Made by a program: the position numbers and the translations under genes. A model generated the notes under the pieces. It searched no databases. It saw nothing but the letters and a program-made list of their open reading frames with translations, and was not told the DNA's origin. From Saprolegnia diclina VS20 (Eukaryota; Oomycota; Saprolegniomycetes; Saprolegniales; Saprolegniaceae), in contig NW_008246115.1 in assembly GCF_000281045.1 (NCBI RefSeq), forward strand, positions 134,275 through 197,291: a stretch of DNA of 63,017 nucleotides, read 5' to 3'. Shown here one piece after another: positions 32,172 through 43,399 of this stretch; within the stretch, counting starts at the first letter, position 1, and every line of letters begins with the position of its first letter.

Positions 32172-32199
32172 ACGTACGAATTAGCGCTAATTCGTACGT
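32172..32199. promoter_or_regulatory. perfect 28-bp palindrome upstream of the ubiquitin-fold gene
   Basis: The half acgtacgaattagc is followed immediately by its exact reverse complement, with no spacer. A third, slightly diverged half-site (taattcgtgcg) lies directly upstream at about 32159. The centre is about 88 bases before the start codon. It could be an operator-like dimer site or a cruciform-prone sequence. Confidence 0.6.
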
Positions 32200-32272
32200 G
32201 GACCTAAAAATAAAACGGAAAAACATTTGTGACTTCCGTGCACGTTCTACATCGCAGTCTGCCTTCCGCATC

Positions 32273-32745
32273 ATGGACGACGTCATCCAGCTCAAGTTCC
32301 TCTTCGCCAACAAGGACGGCGTCAAGGTCACGCTCGGCGCGCCCAAGTCCGCGCACGTCGCCGACGTCAAGGCGCAGCTGCTCGCCGCGTGGCCTGCCGG
32401 TGCGTCGACGGTCGCCGCCACCCGCGAGCTCATGATGCCACCGGCGTAGATGTGCCCAAGCCCGAGTGCCTCAGCAGCATTCGCCTCATCTGCATGGGCC
32501 TCGGCGCGCTCCAGGACAACAAGACGCTGAGCGACAGCAAGGTGCCGTCGTTCCCGACCCATCCGACGCCGGTCAACGTCTCGGTCGTGCCGCCCAAGCG
32601 GTCGGCCGACGCTGCCGGTACGCGCAGTACCTGCCCGCCCTCTGGTCATGTGCATCATACTGCGACGGTAGGCGGCTCGTCCGAGCACCCGCTCACCCAG
32701 CGAGCGCCGCCCACCAACATTAGTTGCTGGTGCGCGATTTCATAG
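32273..32745 (+). CDS. prenylated membrane-anchored ubiquitin-fold protein, UBL3/MUB-like (122 aa)
   Basis: Exons 32273-32399, 32450-32617 and 32672-32745 (introns 50 and 54 nt); total 123 codons. The protein starts MDDVIQLKFLFANKDGVKVT and has the UBL3 pattern: LGAPKSAHVADVKAQLLAAWP, then IRLICMGLGALQDNKTLSDSKV, PTPVNVSVVP. It ends CWCAIS. The last four residues, CAIS, form a CAAX box favouring farnesylation, with another Cys two residues before for possible palmitoylation. UBL3/MUB proteins are anchored on the plasma membrane or endosomes and act in ubiquitin-conjugating-enzyme recruitment and protein sorting to vesicles. The ubiquitin Gly-Gly end is absent, as in the family. Only 47 bases separate its stop from that of LTN1 on the other strand. 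Confidence 0.88.
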
Positions 32746-32792
32746 TCGATCGTTGAATTGCATCTGGTGTATATATTGTCTTCTTAGTCGAA

Positions 32793-35700
32793 TTAACAAA
32801 AGGGCTGCTGGCAGATCGGACACTTGTTCTTGCTCGACTGGTTGAACCACTTGTAGAGACACGAGTTGTGGTACTTGTTGTTGCACGTCTTGCACGGCAA
32901 GTTGGGCAAGCCCATCGTCTTGGGGTTCAGGATCGAGTAGCAGATGGGGCACGGGTCGACGCCGTCAAACTCGCGGTCGACGTTTGTCTTCCAGAGCAAG
33001 ACCGCATCGAGAAGCGAGCCGTCCTGGGACGACGTGACCTTGATGATCTGCAGCACCCAGCGCCGCCAGCGCTCTTCGGATATGCCAATGCGCTTGGTGC
33101 ACTCGACCTCGACCGACCGGAGCGGGTACGACGCTGGCACGCGAATGACCATCTCGAGCGAGCACTCGTCCTTGATGTACGACGTGATGATCTCACGCGA
33201 CACTTTGCTGCCGCGGACCGTCATCTCCCTACACGCCGCTTCGTCAGCATCGATTCTACGAGACGTGGACTATAGTCCTTGCAGTTGACCGTACTCGGGG
33301 TCCCAGAGGTCCTTCTCGGACGAGGCGTGGATGGCCGTGATTTCTTCCTGGAGCAGCAGCGGCGAGACATTCTACTCAAGCGAAGGTCATCGAACGGAAT
33401 GAGATCGATCGCCATACCTCTTCGCAGAATCTGGCGACCCACGACCGCGCGCTGCGACTGCACTCGTCGTTCCACCAGAGCCGGACCATGGTCGGCAGTT
33501 TGACCACCGTGCGATAGAAGAGCGCGGCCGCGAGTGGCGACAAGCGGTCCGAGAAGTCGGTCGCGGCGGTCGCCAGCGACGGAAACGCCGACTCGAGATG
33601 GCGCTCGGACAACGCAATCGACTTGATGTGGTCGCCGCACGACAGCAGAAGCGACGAGAGCTGCGGACGCACGTACGCGCCCAGCGCCGACGTGAGCAGC
33701 GGGCTCGGCGTCTCGGGAAACATGCGCAGGTACAAGTCCCAGAGCAAAAATTGCGCCAACGACTCGGTCGCACTCATCGGCGTCGTCGAAATCGTTTGGA
33801 GCGCGGTCGCTAAGCCCGGCGTGATGAGCAGCGCCGTGATCGCAGCTTCGGTCGCGGCTTCGTCGTCGGCTTCCAGGTTCACACCGGTCGCCTCAGCATC
33901 GGCGAGGACCGCCAAGTTGGTCAAGCGCAGCAGCGAATAGACAGCGCCCTTGAGCACCGGGTGCGAGACCGACGTGGTGAGCGCGGTCCAGAGCACGTCG
34001 CGGCCGTTAAAGACATTGAGAATCGTGGCGGCCACCGCGTCACCGGGAAGGTCGACGAACGCGATGACGTCACCGAGCGTCAGAAGACCGTTGGCGACCG
34101 CCGTGTCGGCCGCAATTGCGTCATGGACCAAGTCGATGCACGCGCCAAGGTCGTTGCAGTGCACAAAGCTCGTTTGGACGCGCGCACGCGTCGCGAGGCC
34201 ACCCGCGACGGCCTGCAACGACGTCGCAAGGACCGCGTCGCGGTGGTGCCGTGCGAGCTCGAGGTCCATGTGGTCGCGTCCTGTGCTGGCGACGGCCGAG
34301 ACGAGCTGGAGCAGCGTCGACCGGAGGCGGAGGATCGTCGCACTTGCGTCCGCCGATTGCATCTTGAAGCCAACGACGTCGGACTGATCTTGCTTGGCCG
34401 AGAAGGCACTCTGCAGCAGCTGCATCGCCAGGCGAAGCGCGGTCGGCCGCGACGACAAGACGGACGTTGCAACCTGGCACAACAGCGTCCACTCGTCGAT
34501 CGCGAGCGGGCGACGCAGGCCATTGGTCGAGAGCAACCGCGTCCATTTTGCCAGCAGCGCATCGACGTCGACATCGTTCGGTGCCGAGTTGAGCAAAGCG
34601 ACAAAGGACGCACCGTGCGTCGACAGCGCCTCGATCGGCGCTTCGTCCAGGGCGGCGACGGCATCGGCCAAGACGTCCGTCGCGGAGCCGAGCCGGCGAA
34701 GCAAGATCGAGGCGTGCGCCGGGTACTGGTTCAAAAGGTCCTTCGTGACGATCGACGCGACTTGCGACGACGGCAGCGCGTCGACCAAGAGCTGCACCAG
34801 CGTCGAATGGAGGAGCGCGCTGTCGGGCGCCGTTCCGTGGCCGAGCACGACGCTGCTCTTGAGCGCGGGGTTGTCAATGTGGGTCGTGAGCACGACGTGG
34901 AGCCATGGCGCCGCCGCCTCCTCGGTGAGCGCGAGCGCTTTTGTTAGCAGCAGTGGCACGACCGGCGCTTCGTAGAGCGGGCCGAGGAGCACGTACGCGT
35001 CGAGCCAGCTGCTCGAGACGCTGCTTTCCAGCATCTCGCGCGGCGCCACGTGCGTGCTGTCGACCGTAAACCACGTGAGCGCAAAGCCAACGTCGAGGTA
35101 CACAAGCTGCAGCAGCGTATCCACGTTCGTAAAGCAGTCGTTGCCACGGACGAGCGCGCCGTGGTCGACGTGGCAGAGCTCGGCAAACACCTCGAGCTGT
35201 CGGTACGACGGCGTCGCGAGCGGTGCGAGTGTCGATAGCAGCGTCGACTTGGTCGTCCCGCACACGTCGTCCAGATGCAAGTAGGCGCTCGCAAATGCCG
35301 CCCACACCGCCGCGTCCTCGGTCGCAAACCCGGCGTTGAGCGCCGCCGCCCATTTCGTCTGCAGCAGCGTCTTTTGCGCCATCGGCCAAAACGACCGGAC
35401 GCGCGGGCAGAGGCGCTCGTTCCAGAGGCACTGCGCGCTGTGGGCGGTGGTCGGATTCGCCGCGTCCATCGCGCGCACCACGTGCAAGACGAGGTCGATG
35501 GCCTTGTCGCTGCGTTCGACATGCGGGAGGAGCGACTCGAGCAGCGAGAGCACGTTCTCCGGCATCGCGTCGTGCAGCTTGTCGCAAAAGAGGACGGCCG
35601 CGTCCAGTGTCTTTTTCGAGACGACGGGGACGCCAGCGTCGGCCCAGCACGACGCCAGGAAGAGCGTCTCGACCGACGTCCAGCGCCGCATCGCACCATC

Positions 35701-37927
35701 AATCAAGAGGGCGTTCACGTGCCTATCAAACCACGCACTCGTCCAGAGCACGCCCCAGAGCGACGCAGGCGACGCGACGCCGTCTGTCCACTCGGCCAGC
35801 GACGCGTCGGCCGACTTGAGCGCAAGCGACCGCACCGCGATCGCCGCCGAGAGCGGGTCGTCCATCATGTCCATGCGGCGCGTGAGATCGTCCCACATGG
35901 CCGAGCGCTGGTCCGGAAGCGCTTGCACGTAGTGCCAAAAGAGCTTGAAAAAGTCCGTGGGCGGCTGCAACTGCGGCAGCGCCGGGGCAAGCACCGACGT
36001 ATACTGCGTCGCGGGGTCGGCGCTTGCGTGGTCAAGGCCAAAGACATCGAGGAGCTGCGCGAGCAGCAAAAACTGCCGTGAGAGCGGGTGCGCCACGTCG
36101 ATGCTCTCGAGGATGCCAGCGTACACGGCCTTGACGAGCGGGTCCAGATACGTCGCGACCAAGTCAGAGTCCGACTGCTTGTGGTACGTAGTGCGGGCGT
36201 GGGCCAAAAGCCCGATGAGCCGCTCGGGCAAGAAGGCGGTCGACGCGACGTGCGTCACGACCATCTCGACGCATGCGACATGCAGCGTAGTATGAAAGAG
36301 CGTCACAAAGGCGTCTTGGACGGCAATGACCTTGTGCAGCCAGCGGCCTTGGAGCTCGTCGGCGGCGCTTAGCAGCGTCCTTCGGCCGTCGCGGAAGCTC
36401 GTCACGCGTGGGACAAGCGCAAAGACGTGCTTCGAAAAGGCAGCGAAGGCGCGGTCCGAGATGGACGACCGCAGCACGGCCGGGAGGACGCTCGTGAGCA
36501 CAGGCCCGAACGTCATCTGCACATACGCCGGCGGATCAAAGGCCGAGACAAATTCGTCCGAGGACGGCAGCGACAAGAAGATGGTGGCCATCGCGCCAAG
36601 ACACTCGAGAAACGACGTGACGACGTCGCTCTCAATCTGCACGACGTGGGGCGTCTCGAGGCCCTTCCAGAGCGCCGAGAGCAGCTGCGGGTAGACGCTG
36701 GACGCGAGAGGCAGCGGCATGGACGCGAGAAGCGGTAGGACGTTCGGGTACGAGCCGGCGCCCGAGCCGTAAAAGCCGTGCTTGAGCAGCGAGAGCAGGC
36801 GGGGGACAATTGCACTATGGAGGGACGCCCACGGAAGACTCGGCGAACGTTGCACGAACGAGAGCACGAGAGTCCACATGGCATCGTGGTTGCTGGCGAC
36901 TTTTTCTTGGAACGTGCTGAGCACCACCTAATGTCGCATATTTCGTGATAGCGGTGGAGATAGATGCACAAAGGACCTTGGCGTCCAGCGCGATCGCCGT
37001 GTGCATGAGCACTGACGTGAGCGCCTTGTACGCGCCGAGCCGAACGCAGGCCCGCGAGAACGTTGGGCTCTTCCCAGCCGCGGTGGTTTGCCGAGACAGC
37101 GCCTGCGATGTGAGCAAGTGGTGCAGGTGGCCGTCGGGCTCGAGGTGCGACGACGACGGCGCCATCGTTTCGACGAGCTTGCCGAGACTCAGGAGCGCCG
37201 ACGTGAGGATGCGTTCGTAGCGCTCTTCGGCCTCGTCGGCGCTGTACATGTCGCGGTCGCTGAGGTCGTCGACCTTGGCGGCGAGGTACGTGCGGATCGT
37301 CGTCGTGAGGAGCTCCATGTGGGTCGAGAGCACACTTTGCTGGTCGAGAAGCGTCGGGAAGAGGAGCTGGAACGCGCGCATGGCAAGGCGCGACGTCTCG
37401 ACGTGGTTGTCATGCATGGCGAGGACGTACCAGGAGGGTAAGAGCAGTGCAATATGGTTGTGGAAGACTGTCGCCTTCTTCATCTTCTCGAGCATGCTCA
37501 AGAGCACTTCGTTCGAGAGCTGGCGCACGCGCCGGTCGTTCTCGGCCATGAGCTTCCCGTAGAGGTAGCAGTAGTGGCCGATCGCTGGCCGCAGCTCGAG
37601 TGGCTTGCGGCTCGGCACGATCACGTCCTTCAAGTTCAAGAGCGCCTTGGTCTTCGTGAGCGCATCGCGCTTCCCGAGCATCTTGAGCGCAAGCGCCAAG
37701 TCGCCGTCCGCGCCATCATAAAACGAGAAGGTGGTCGAGGCAGCCAAACTCGTATCTTCGGCGGACGCCAAGGTCGCTGGCGCCGGCGCGGCCGCAGCCG
37801 CAAAGGCCCCAAAGCCGATAAAGCCCGACGAGGCCGCGCCAGAGAGGAGCTGGCCCGCGCGGGCGCTCGAGGAAGCGCTGGCCTTGGCCAGCTTGTCCTG
37901 CTGCTTGTTGATCTTCTTCCCGCCCAT
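32793..37927 (-). CDS. LTN1: E3 ubiquitin ligase listerin (ribosome quality control), 1657 aa
   Basis: Exons on the minus strand: 37927-36977, 36927-33418, 33371-33295 and 33228-32793, with introns of 49, 46 and 66 nt; total 1658 codons. The N-terminus is diagnostic of listerin: MGGKKINKQQDKLAKASASS ... SGFIGFGAFA ... ALALKMLGKRDALTKTKAL. A long HEAT/ARM-like helical solenoid follows. The C-terminus has the RWD-like segment (CSLEMVIRVPASYPLRSVEV) and the RING: CPICYSILNP, CKTCNNKYHNSCLYKWF, CPICQQPFC. All RING ligands are present. Length lies between yeast (~1560) and human (~1770). Listerin ubiquitinates nascent chains on stalled 60S subunits with NEMF/RQC2. The third donor was chosen as GA|GTACGG because it is the one that keeps frame. 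Confidence 0.95.
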
Positions 37928-38907
37928 CGTCGTCTCGCCTCCAAGTCCAATGACCTTGCTGCCGACCGACACTCACAAAACTGCACGAGCCACCTGGTTG
38001 CACGTCGCTTACAAACCCCAAGTATAATCAAAGCTTGTTTTCATAGACGACAGATAATACTATTTCTGTGACTACAGTTGGAAACAGTGTACGTAGAGAT
38101 GACTTCGCGAGGGTTCCCGCCATGCCCTCGAGGACGGTGCGCCTGCCACTGTCGGAAGGAAGGAGCCCAGTGTGCTACCGAGGTGGGTGCAATTCGGCGC
38201 CTTTTCGATTGGAAGACGTGGGTAGAGACAAGGGTACATCGGGCAACGAACGTCATTCGCATTTTCGAGGAACAGTGCTCGGGGTTGTGCGAGCTGGACG
38301 GAGGAAACCTGTGACGTCGGGTGTCGAGTCATACAGACAGTGTATGGCACCTCGGCAAGTACCATCATCCTCGTGGACCCTGTCACCTCGTCACGGATGA
38401 CGGTCTCTACGATTAACGTGGGAACAATGGCGCTGGTCCTAGGGACTGGCGCATGCGAGTTGCGTCAACTCTAGCACATTCAAGCGCGGGAGACGGGAGC
38501 CTCGAGGCACCAAACGAGTAGGTTCTATCTACTACCACCCACAACGATCGAAGGGAAACTCCATGTTGAAGTTTAGTTAGTTGGTATTGCGCCGGTATTG
38601 TTGCCTCTACAATCTCCACCCGACTGACAGCAGTCGTAGGACGTCAAAACAACAAGGTAGCATCTAACACCCGTCGTTATGGCCTCGGACATACGCCTTG
38701 CGCGACCAAGACAGGTTGCAGCTACTCCTAGCGGTAGCCGCTCAATCAAGATCGTTGGGTCGACAGCGTCAAAAGCACACTATTTCAAGCGCTCAGGCGC
38801 CAGTGGACATCCTTGTACCGCTTTCTGTGCCACATAGCCGATAGGGCGGTCCCGCCAATCATCGGCCACCAAACGCTCTCGGACCGCGCAAGTGCAACAT
38901 CAAAGTC
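37928..38907. other. divergent intergenic region LTN1 / DUS2
   Basis: About 980 bases holding the promoters of two divergent genes. A ccaat occurs about 20 bases upstream of the LTN1 start. No coding signal or repeat recognised. Confidence 0.45.
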
Positions 38908-40605
38908 ATGGCACCCAACCTGTACGAGAACGCAGTCTGCTTGGCGCCGATGGTCCGCGCCGTACGTCCTCATCCTGCGCTCTTATGGCATCTGAGAGCT
39001 GCTGCGTAGGGCACGCTGCCGCTGCGGCTGCTCTCGCTGCGCTACGGCGCCAACCTCGTCTACGGCGAAGAGATCATCGACAAGAAGATTGCGCAGACGC
39101 ACCGCGTCGTCAATGGTAGACACACAGCATCCTCCGACTACCTGCAAGAACATATCGTAGATGTGCTCGGGACGATCGACTATGTGAGCGCCCAAGGCGA
39201 CAGCGTCGTCTTCCGCACCTGCGCCGAAGAGAAGGACCATGTTGTCTTCCAGATCGGGACGCCGGGCGCCGTCACCGCGCTCAAGGCCGCCGAGACAGTG
39301 TACGTCTACGACCGCTTGCGGAATGATTTGTACGATACCGTCCTGCATTAGCGCCAACGACGTGGCGTCCATCGACATCAACATGGGCTGCCCCAAGCAC
39401 TTTTCCGTGCAAGGCGGGATGGGCATTGCGCTCATGAGCAAACCCGAGGTCGCTTCGGACGTACGACACACTCTCACGGGATACTTTGTCTTTTCATTCG
39501 TACAATTTCTCCATGTAGATTGTCAAAACACTCCGTCGGAACCTCAATATCCCAGTGTCGTGCAAGATCCGCATCAAAGACAGTCCGAGCGCGACAGTAC
39601 GAATCCAAATTTCATGTTTCCAAACTGAAATTGTCGTTTTGAAAAGATTGATTTTGCCAAAAGCATGGAACAAGCGGGCGCAGCGGCCATTGCGATCCAC
39701 TGCCGGTACCACTGGATTCTTCAGTGACCGACGGCCATTCTCACATTTCATATGTGTTTGTCAGGCAACCCCACGAACGTCCCTGCGACGACGCGCACTG
39801 GGACGCGCTGCCATTGATTCCGTCGGCGCTCAACGTGCCGGTCTTGGCCAACGGCGATATTTACACGCAGGAAGACATTGCCCGCGTGCGCGCCGAGACG
39901 GGCTGTTCCGGCGTCCTCGTCGCACGCGGCGCCCTTCATAACGCGTCGTGCTTTCGCCAAGAGGGTCTTCTGCCCTACACCGAGGTATGAGATCTGAGTT
40001 TCACTCGGCATTGGTTTCATTATTGATATTAAATTAGAATATTCGCGAGTTTCTCAAGGTCGCGGCCGAGACAGACAATGTGTTCCAAAACACAAAGTAC
40101 TCGATTAGCCGCATGCTCCCGTCCAAGGTCAACCACCTCGAGACGCCGTCGGTCGTGCTGCCGTACGACCACGTCACGGTACTCCAAACCGGTTAAAAGA
40201 TCCCGTTGATACATTGATACTACCTAGGTCCCCGACATTGCAGCGACCAAGTCGAACCGCGAGATGTTTGCGCTCTTTGGTCTTGGCGAGTACTTGGACG
40301 AGTACACGGCCAAATACGCCGCCCGCGCGTCCGAGCTCGACGTGTCGGTGGGCCCCAACGCGCCGGACCGCGCCTACGACGACAGCCACGTACTGAACCG
40401 GCAATTCTTCTGCGACGCATGCGGGCTTCAGCTGCTGAGTGACCAAGACGTTGCACTCCATGTGAAGGGCAAGCGCCACAAGAAGAAGCTGCGCGCGCTC
40501 GCGAGCCAGTCGGTCTTGGCGTCGGTCGAGTCGTCCAACAAACGCTTCAAAGTGGCGACCAACGACGACGACGACGACGACAACGCACTCACGACGCAAG
40601 ACTAA
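38908..40605 (+). CDS. DUS2: tRNA-dihydrouridine synthase DUS2 with C-terminal zinc finger (427 aa, 9 exons)
   Basis: Exons: 38908-38961, 39010-39115, 39161-39299, 39352-39460, 39519-39596, 39647-39705, 39765-39984, 40038-40178, 40228-40605; total 428 codons. The TIM-barrel flavoenzyme is clear: LAPMVRAGTLPLRLLSLRYG, VYGEEIIDKK, VVFQIGTP, ASIDINMGCPKHFSVQGGMG (active-site Cys), VSCKIRIKDS, AAAIAIHCRQPHERP, VPVLANGDI and VLVARGALHN. DUS2 reduces uridine 20 in the D-loop of cytosolic tRNAs with FMN and NADPH. Instead of the dsRNA-binding domain of the animal enzyme, the C-terminus has a U1/matrin-type C2H2 finger (FFCDACGLQLLSDQDVALHV..GKRH) and an acidic tail, presumably an alternative RNA-binding module. 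Introns mostly end in TAG; two end in CAG or AAG. Confidence 0.93.
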
Positions 40606-41564
40606 AACCAGGGTTAACCTCGTGTTTTCTTGGGGCAGAATTTGGTCGAGCTCTTTGATTAAATTTTGCATTGGGGTAGCGTGCAATCTATGTGACGTAG
40701 TTTGGACTCGGTGGACGGGGTCAACGTACCCTGCCCTAAACCTCGGGTTTTCTTGGGGCAGCGTGTGATCTCATCAATTCGTCGATGCTGCAAATGCCCA
40801 TGGCGGCCAGCACTAGCGCGCTGCCAGTGCAATCTCCTTGGTGATCTGTTCGCGCACGACCGCGGCCGTGAGACCGACACCACAACTGCCCTTGCCCGTC
40901 GTGTAGATGTCTCTCGGGCTTACGATCACAATAAAAAATGTGCTGAGGAGCTGCCTCTTAACAATTAACAACACCAGGGTCACCCATGAGGCGCTGGAGA
41001 ATGCAAACTGGCTATCGAATAGTTAACCGCCCATCCAACCCAAAAGAAGATTTCCAACTCAATATTTGGTAATGAGATCCCACGTTGTCTCCATTTCGCT
41101 CCGAGCCGAGCCGCGCAGTGAGCGATTACATTGATTTATGGACGTGCTATGTATATTTTCGTATATCTTATCACTGGCGATTCGACGGGTCGATCTCTGT
41201 TGCCCTATCCCTCGCTCCAGCTCAGGTCCATCACAGCGAGACCGACGCTAGAGCTTCGTACAGTGTAACAACAAGCACACGTACGTCTTGACAAACTCGA
41301 CCGGTGACAACACATGCGCGAGGCGGAGCTACCCAGAGCTGCGATTTTCCTAGTAGGGGTAGGGTAGTGCGGGCGTGTGTTGCCCTTGAACCTGAGAGCT
41401 CGCCCATGTCTGTGAGCAAGCACAAAGTGGTTATGCACGCTTATGCTCCTGCAGATGAGCCCATACTACCTAGCATCTACTGTCCTTCAACAACCTCCAG
41501 GCATGTAAAATGTCATTCACACAGAAGATGACGACGAATGCTAAATACGAAAACAAAAAATTGA
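40606..41564. other. intergenic with an imperfect direct repeat
   Basis: About 960 bases. A sequence close to aacctcgtgttttcttggggcag occurs at about 40616-40638 and again, with two changes, at about 40740-40762. Nothing else recognised. Confidence 0.45.
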
Positions 41565-42641
41565 TTACGCAGCGTGCGCAGGGCTCTCGAGCGCGAGACG
41601 GTGCACGCGGCCGTGGAGGCTCTGATGGCGGCACGCAATCTGGTACTTGGTCGCCATGGCTTGGATCTCGGCCCCGACGCTTTCGTCCCCGTCGATCGGC
41701 GGGAGCGTGATCGTGACACCGCGGCACGACGCGAGGGCGGCGCCAAAGAGCAGGTAGGTCTGCATCGACAGCTCACTGTCGATATCGAGGACGACGCCCA
41801 CGGGGCTCGATGTATTCGGAAGGGCCCGCAAGAGCGCCGACGCAGCGTGCTCGGTGGTGCCGTCGAACGAGAGCTTGCGGAGGCCGCGCTTGAGCCATCG
41901 CGCGAGCCACTTCTCGACTTGGTACTCGACGCCGGCCATGTAAACGGTGCAGTCATAAAAGACGATCTCGTCGAGGAGGCACGGGGCGGCCACATGCACC
42001 GCGAACGCACCCCACGCCGCGGGCGAGAACTCCATCTTGTTCAGCGTGATGCGTCGGAGTGTCGGGGGAAGCAATGACGACGGGAGCATGCCTGTGGTGG
42101 GGAAGCGGCCAAACGACACCGTCAAGGTCTCGAGCGCTGGGAGGACCACAAGTGGACCCGAGATATCACTGGGATCTCCATTTCCGCAGGTAACATGCAG
42201 CGACCGGAGCTGTGTTACGTTGAGGCGAGCAAGCAGCTGCGCATATGCAGGCATGGCATCGGCGCCCGCCGCCAAGAGCAAGCTCGTGAGGCGTGTAAAG
42301 GCCGGCGCGACCGCCATGAGGGGCTCGAGCTGCTCGGGCATGTTGAAGCGGAACGCAAAATGGGAGAGCGGTGTCGTCATGCGGAGCACCGTCGCCAGTT
42401 CTTCGCTTCCGGCCGGGCCAAGGTACGACAGGTCCAGGCTCTCGGCGTCGCCCGACTCGAGAAAGCGGCGGACGACCCCCATCATGGTGGCATCGCCCTC
42501 TTCCCAGAACGCTACGAGGAAGCAGTGGTCGGGCGTGGGCTCGTCGGCCAGGCCGTCGTCGGCAGGTGCTGCCGGAGCGTGGGTCGAGGGGACCGGGTCG
42601 GGGCCCTGGACTGTCTTGGCCGCGTGCTTGTTGCTGCTCAT
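41565..42641 (-). CDS. LRR-family paralogue 1, short form (358 aa)
   Basis: Single exon. The frame opens 12 codons further up, but MSSNKHAAKTV at 42641 is preferred because it matches the start of a paralogue (MSSTAARTI) and lies at the same distance from a shared upstream motif. The N-terminal F-box-like region of the longer paralogues is missing. From ~residue 60 it carries irregular leucine-rich repeats (ESLDLSYLGPAGSEELATVL, FTRLTSLLLAAGADAM, LRSLHVTCGNG, ALETLTVSFGRFP, LRRITLNKMEF). It ends with the family tail CRGVTITLPPIDGD ... RLALESPAHAA. No membrane helix or signal peptide. Probably a protein-interaction solenoid; partner unknown. Confidence 0.75.
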   Translation of the reverse strand: MSSNKHAAKTVQGPDPVPSTHAPAAPADDGLADEPTPDHCFLVAFWEEGDATMMGVVRRFLESGDAESLDLSYLGPAGSEELATVLRMTTPLSHFAFRFNMPEQLEPLMAVAPAFTRLTSLLLAAGADAMPAYAQLLARLNVTQLRSLHVTCGNGDPSDISGPLVVLPALETLTVSFGRFPTTGMLPSSLLPPTLRRITLNKMEFSPAAWGAFAVHVAAPCLLDEIVFYDCTVYMAGVEYQVEKWLARWLKRGLRKLSFDGTTEHAASALLRALPNTSSPVGVVLDIDSELSMQTYLLFGAALASCRGVTITLPPIDGDESVGAEIQAMATKYQIACRHQSLHGRVHRLALESPAHAA

Positions 42642-43399
42642 CGCGGGTCGGAAACTAACCACAAACGATCCGTTCACTCTTCAACTGAAACTCAATTTCT
42701 GGAAAATGAGAAATATTTTTTCAATTTCGACGAACGACCTCAATATCGCGGCCTGTATCCCCTATAAACCGCGCCAAGCCATGAGGAATCTATTTAATAA
42801 GACATGGACAGTGTGTGCACGTTCTGTACCAAGTAGAATATAAATTCCATTCGTATTCTGGATGGGCGGCGCGTCTCAAAACCAAGGAAAAACTCCAAAA
42901 GAGAGAAAAATGGCGGGAAACCCAACCGGATCGCGACTGGGACCGCCCACAGCGCACACTATCAGAGCCCACTGTTCAAGAGCAAGTACGTCGGCTTTCA
43001 GTGCCAAATCGAGAGTAGAAGCACATGACCCGTCGCAACTTCTGCCAAGCAGGTACGCCGCCACGCGCATATGTCACATCGACTCGCGCTTGAACGCGCG
43101 GTCGTCTTGGTAAGCATCGGCGCCAGCTTGGCTCTTTGCCGCATCGTCCGTATCGTGTCGGTAGTACAGCCAGTGCTTGCTGCGCAGTCTCCTTCTGAGC
43201 CCGCATGACTTCGACCAGCGCTCGTCGCAAGGTCCATCTTACCTTGCACGTTGCTCCAACTCGACCGGCAGGATTCTCAAACCAGTTTCAAGCATTTTGC
43301 GGTGAACAGGGGTAAGGGCAAGGGGAAGGGTGATGGGTTCCCTCCGAACCCCCCGCCGCCCCGAACCAAACAAGGTTCAAGAGTCGATAGAAAGGATGC
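42642..43399. other. intergenic within the LRR array
   Basis: About 760 bases, AT-richer next to the LRR start. It holds the shared upstream element (ctcaatttctgg) at about 42690 and no coding signal. Confidence 0.45.

Noticed and set aside
33961-34947. Plus-strand 328-codon frame inside LTN1
   Set aside because: Reverse-frame shadow; LTN1 exon 2 is continuous and matches the family's solenoid.
40606-41564. Possible terminal repeats of an insertion (imperfect repeat at 40616 and 40740)
   Set aside because: The repeats are short, direct, only about 120 bases apart and enclose no coding sequence; no target duplication seen.
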